Positions 61,559 through 64,000 of a stretch of 64,000 nt of DNA are shown one piece after another. The number at the start of each line of letters is the position of its first letter. The stretch's first letter is position 1. The notes under the pieces were generated by a model. The model was not told the origin of the DNA. It did no database searches and saw nothing but the letters and a program-made list of their open reading frames with translations. The stretch covers positions 1,054,001-1,118,000 of the forward strand of contig NZ_CP192511.1 in assembly GCF_050613185.1 (NCBI RefSeq), read 5' to 3'. Position numbers and translations under genes: made by a program. This DNA comes from Chelonobacter sp050613185. Lineage in GTDB: Bacteria; Pseudomonadota; Gammaproteobacteria; Enterobacterales; Pasteurellaceae.

Positions 61559-61855
61559 ATGGATTTAATAGAAATTTTTTACCTCAATATTTATCCTGAA
61601 ATGAAAGTGTTTTTTGATTTTAAAGAAAGTTATTATAGAGAAGGGCAATTTGGAGATTTAAAGAGATTTGAATTTTCTAGTAAGAGTTTAAGGTATGTTG
61701 GAATGTTTGATTTTTGGAGTGGTAATTGGATTGAAATATATTTGTTTGATATGCTTCTTGAACAAGATCTTTATCATAGATTATTTTCTCCAGATGAATT
61801 AAATGAAAATTTATTTTTGGATTTTGATAGGATAATTCATGAAACATATTTTTAA
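61559..61855 (+). CDS. Small protein after toxin 4, candidate immunity protein
   Basis: A 98-residue acidic protein (MDLIEIFYLNIYPEMKVF...) with low GC, unlike any family I know. ATG 61559 is preferred over 61547 since GGATG lies about 12 bp in front and 61547 sits inside the toxin frame without a ribosome site. The stop overlaps the macrodomain gene by 17 bp, so the two are probably co-translated. In CDI loci the first gene after the toxin is usually the immunity gene. Confidence 0.6.
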   Translation: MDLIEIFYLNIYPEMKVFFDFKESYYREGQFGDLKRFEFSSKSLRYVGMFDFWSGNWIEIYLFDMLLEQDLYHRLFSPDELNENLFLDFDRIIHETYF

Positions 61856-62378
61856 TAAAATATTTATTATAAAAGGTGACATTACTAAAATATCTGTTGA
61901 TGTGATTGTTAATGCAGCTAATACAAGTCTTTTGGGTGGCGGCGGAGTTGATGGGGCGATACATAGAGCTGGAGGAAAGAAAATTTTAGAGGAATGTTAT
62001 AAAATTAAAGCTATGCAGGGTGGCTGTAAAGTTGGAAATGCAGTTGCTACAAGCGCGGGTAATCTACCTGCAAAATATATTTTCCATGCTGTTGGTCCTG
62101 TATGGCAAGATGGGCTACATAATGAAAATTTCATTTTAGAAAAAACATATAATACTTGCTTTTCTTTAATGAAGTATTATGGACTAAAAAGCATTTCATT
62201 TCCAAATATATCAACGGGAAGATATAACTTTCCCAAAAAACAAGCTGCCGAAATTGCACTGAAATCTACATGTGAGTTCTTGATAAGTAATGATTTTGTC
62301 GAGAGGGTTAATTTTGTATGTTACGACTTTGAAAATTATAATCATTATTTAAATATTGTTGATGGTTATAGAAGTTGA
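61839..62378 (+). CDS. YmdB-like macrodomain protein (ADP-ribosyl hydrolase fold)
   Basis: A 179-residue macrodomain very like E. coli YmdB (O-acetyl-ADP-ribose deacetylase, 177 residues). Seen: KGDITKISVDVIVNAANTSL, GGGGVDGAIHRAGGKKILEE, AVATSAGNLPAKYIFHAVGP, FPNISTGRYNFPKKQAAEIA. The catalytic Asn25 and Asp35 of YmdB correspond to Asn28 and Asp38 here. The class removes ADP-ribose from proteins or nucleic acids. It lies directly behind an ADP-ribosyltransferase-like toxin, in the immunity position, in the low-GC cassette DNA. This suggests it reverses the toxin's modification, as DarG does for DarT. No other gene of the window would explain a macrodomain here. Confidence 0.92.
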   Translation: MKHIFNKIFIIKGDITKISVDVIVNAANTSLLGGGGVDGAIHRAGGKKILEECYKIKAMQGGCKVGNAVATSAGNLPAKYIFHAVGPVWQDGLHNENFILEKTYNTCFSLMKYYGLKSISFPNISTGRYNFPKKQAAEIALKSTCEFLISNDFVERVNFVCYDFENYNHYLNIVDGYRS

Positions 62379-62438
62379 GGTTTTATTTGCGAAATTTAGA
62401 GTTTTAAAATTTAATTAAAAGTAATTGCATAAATATTA

Positions 62439-64000
62439 ATGAACAAAAACACCTACCGTATAATCTTCAGCCAATCCCAACAACAATTTATTGTTGTTTC
62501 GGAGCTGGCAAAATCGAAAACGCCTTCTGAGCGCAGAAGTGCGGTAGGTAACTTTGTACATTTTAGTGATGGCGTGTCTATTGATTACCAAGATCAACAC
62601 GCCTCCAAAAACGCCAAATCCAACGATCGTTTAAACGCGTTGCAAACCGCGGCACTGGCAGCCAAAGGCTACGGCACCTACCAGGGCTTATCGGACAAAG
62701 GTTATCTGATAAAAGGCGAAGTCGGCGTTGGCTTTAGCCAATCGAAAAGCGACAGCGCCCGTTATAGCGAAAGTGCGGTTGGCAACCATCTCAATGGGGC
62801 AGAGGGTGTAAGTTTGACGGCACGCAGCGGCAATATTGATGCGACCTACACCACTCTCACCACCCGAGACAGTGAGGGCAAGCGCACGTCGGGCGGTACG
62901 GTTGAGTTTGACGCGGCAGGCAAGATTTTACTGAATGCGGGCGTGGACGGTTATCGCCAACAAAGCAGCCAACGCAGCAGCGGCGCGCAAGTGGGCGTGG
63001 GTTATTCCGTCGGCGAACAAACGGGGGTCTATGCTTATGTTGAAGCCGGTTATAACCGCAGCGGTCAGCAGGGTGAAGGCATTTATCATCATAATAGTGT
63101 TGTGGATGCGGATAAGGTTATCGTCAAAAGCCAAGGCGACACCACGTTGAACGGTGCGGAGGTGCATGCCAAACAGATTCAAACCCGGATTGGCGGCGAC
63201 TTGACGATTAACAGTTTACAAGACGGGGAGCAGCAGCGAAGCAGCGGCAGCAGTGTCGGCGGACGGGTGCAGGTGTCGTTCGGTACGGCTTGGGAGGCGA
63301 GTGCCAACGCAAGCGCACAACAAGGCAGTGCCAATCGTCAACAGGTCAATCGTCAAAGCGGTTTGTTTGCCGAAGAGCACTATGATGTGGAGGCGAATAA
63401 TGTTCACTTGAACGGCGGCGCCATCACGGGCAAGCAAACCGACAAAAATCGCCTTGTTACCAACAAACTGACCTTCAACGACATTGAAAACCGTAGTGAG
63501 AGCAAGGCGGTGAGTGCGAGCATTGGGGTGAGCGCGAGTTCGGACTTGAACAAGGACGAAAACGGCAAGGTAATCAAAAACGACAAAGGCGAGCCGGAAC
63601 GAGTGACGGACGTCAGCCCGACGGGCGGCTTGCCGATGTACAGCCGCAGCAAGGATAGCAGCGTCACCAAAGCGACCTTGAGCGAAGGCACCATTATCCT
63701 CGACAAAGACAGCCAACCAACCCAAACCACGGCGGCAGCGTTGGGGATTAACAGCGACAGCACAACAGGCAACGCGCAAACCGAAAAACCAAAAGACATC
63801 AACACAACGCTTGCGACACAAAAAGCCATGCAAAGTGCGGTTGCGGACATCAGTGCAGGGGTAGCGAGCTTCAGCAAACAGCAACACACTGCCGCCCAAG
63901 CCGAACAGGCGGAAGCCCAAGCCAAGCTCGAACAAGCGGCAAAACGCGGCAATCCAGCGCAATATGAACAAGCCAAAGCCGATTACGACGCAGCCAAAAG
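62439..64000 (+). CDS. Orphan CdiA-CT cassette 5 (continues beyond window)
   Basis: The frame opens with the leader (MNKNTYRIIFSQSQQQ...) and follows the cdiA 3' segment to the end of the window, about 520 codons, still open. SAVG and SAVAD sites in it carry uptake signals. The toxin part lies outside. It is the third copy of the leader and repeat. ATG 62439 has no clear ribosome site in front, only an AT-rich stretch after the macrodomain stop. Confidence 0.82.
   Translation, partial: MNKNTYRIIFSQSQQQFIVVSELAKSKTPSERRSAVGNFVHFSDGVSIDYQDQHASKNAKSNDRLNALQTAALAAKGYGTYQGLSDKGYLIKGEVGVGFSQSKSDSARYSESAVGNHLNGAEGVSLTARSGNIDATYTTLTTRDSEGKRTSGGTVEFDAAGKILLNAGVDGYRQQSSQRSSGAQVGVGYSVGEQTGVYAYVEAGYNRSGQQGEGIYHHNSVVDADKVIVKSQGDTTLNGAEVHAKQIQTRIGGDLTINSLQDGEQQRSSGSSVGGRVQVSFGTAWEASANASAQQGSANRQQVNRQSGLFAEEHYDVEANNVHLNGGAITGKQTDKNRLVTNKLTFNDIENRSESKAVSASIGVSASSDLNKDENGKVIKNDKGEPERVTDVSPTGGLPMYSRSKDSSVTKATLSEGTIILDKDSQPTQTTAAALGINSDSTTGNAQTEKPKDINTTLATQKAMQSAVADISAGVASFSKQQHTAAQAEQAEAQAKLEQAAKRGNPAQYEQAKADYDAAK

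Larger units (their letters stand above)
142..62545. repeat. Dispersed DNA uptake signals (AAGTGCGGT family)
   Basis: The 9-mer AAGTGCGGT or its complement occurs in many places, in genes and gaps, on both strands. Examples: 142, 681, 3934, 49104, 50166, 50443, 50544, 54664, 58057, 62537, plus inverted pairs at 26150-26183 and 38222-38258. It is the core of the Haemophilus-type uptake signal used in natural competence, and supports a Pasteurellaceae host. Confidence 0.97.

Noticed and set aside
48945..62611. Regular repeats as a CRISPR array
   Set aside because: Repeats are long, coding, and kilobases apart; no short direct repeats with spacers or cas genes are present.
48945..64000. Repeats as assembly duplication
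   Set aside because: Each copy is followed by different toxin and immunity DNA and copies differ at scattered bases and in a mosaic block, so simple misassembly is unlikely, though order should be verified with long reads.

Overview
The window looks like a chromosomal segment of a Pasteurellaceae bacterium. The 9-base DNA uptake signal of the Haemophilus influenzae type (AAGTGCGGT and its complement) recurs throughout on both strands, sometimes as inverted pairs, and housekeeping genes (malPQ, tkt, dusA, rsmD, yqfB) read like Haemophilus, Aggregatibacter or Actinobacillus relatives. I cannot name the species from sequence alone.

Layout. 1-6.1 kb: maltodextrin genes, with malT (C-terminal part outside the window) divergent from malP-malQ. 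6.1-21.0 kb: an accessory acid-sugar catabolic locus, all on the minus strand, in two transcription units plus a DeoR-type regulator. The first unit (20984 down to 12586) encodes a four-carbon acid-sugar kinase, a PdxA2-like dehydrogenase, a DapA-superfamily aldolase, a 2-hydroxyacid dehydrogenase, an iron-type alcohol dehydrogenase and a TctBAC transporter. The second (12227 down to 6951) encodes a TAXI-TRAP transporter, a cytoplasmic BNR/sialidase-fold protein, a YhcH-type protein and an SDR. Together they look like a route from an imported acidic sugar to pyruvate and triose phosphate. The substrate is unknown. 21.2-27.1 kb: core genes (yqfB, tkt, dusA, clcA, a frameshifted FeoB-associated Cys-rich gene, rsmD).

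27.2-38.2 kb: a type I restriction-modification island with a half-HsdS gene, hsdR, two rhuM paralogues, hsdS, hsdM, two silent HsdS target-recognition cassettes in opposite orientations, and a tyrosine recombinase. Four recognition domains share the same 5' and 3' repeats, so this looks like a specificity-switching system. Both rhuM genes carry a long perfect hairpin at the same codon position, with covarying arms.

38.3-40 kb: DUF808 gene, a broken mmuM, and a MITE-like inverted repeat. 40.0-64.0 kb: a contact-dependent inhibition (CDI) locus. cdiB and a 3325-residue cdiA with its immunity gene are followed by a long same-strand array of orphan cdiA-CT/immunity cassettes. Three cassettes begin with the same 173-bp leader (ESPR-like, no signal-peptide core), followed by about 1.6 kb copied from the cdiA 3' part and then a different toxin. 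Recognisable toxins include a WHH-type HNH nuclease with a SUKH immunity protein, a remnant of a colicin-E3-like 16S rRNase, and an ADP-ribosyltransferase-like toxin followed by a small protein and a YmdB-like macrodomain. The last pairing, a CDI toxin with an ADP-ribosyl hydrolase fold in the immunity position, is the strongest candidate for something new. Uptake signals sit inside the repeated segments, including at the VENN toxin junction, which suggests that natural competence feeds toxin exchange.
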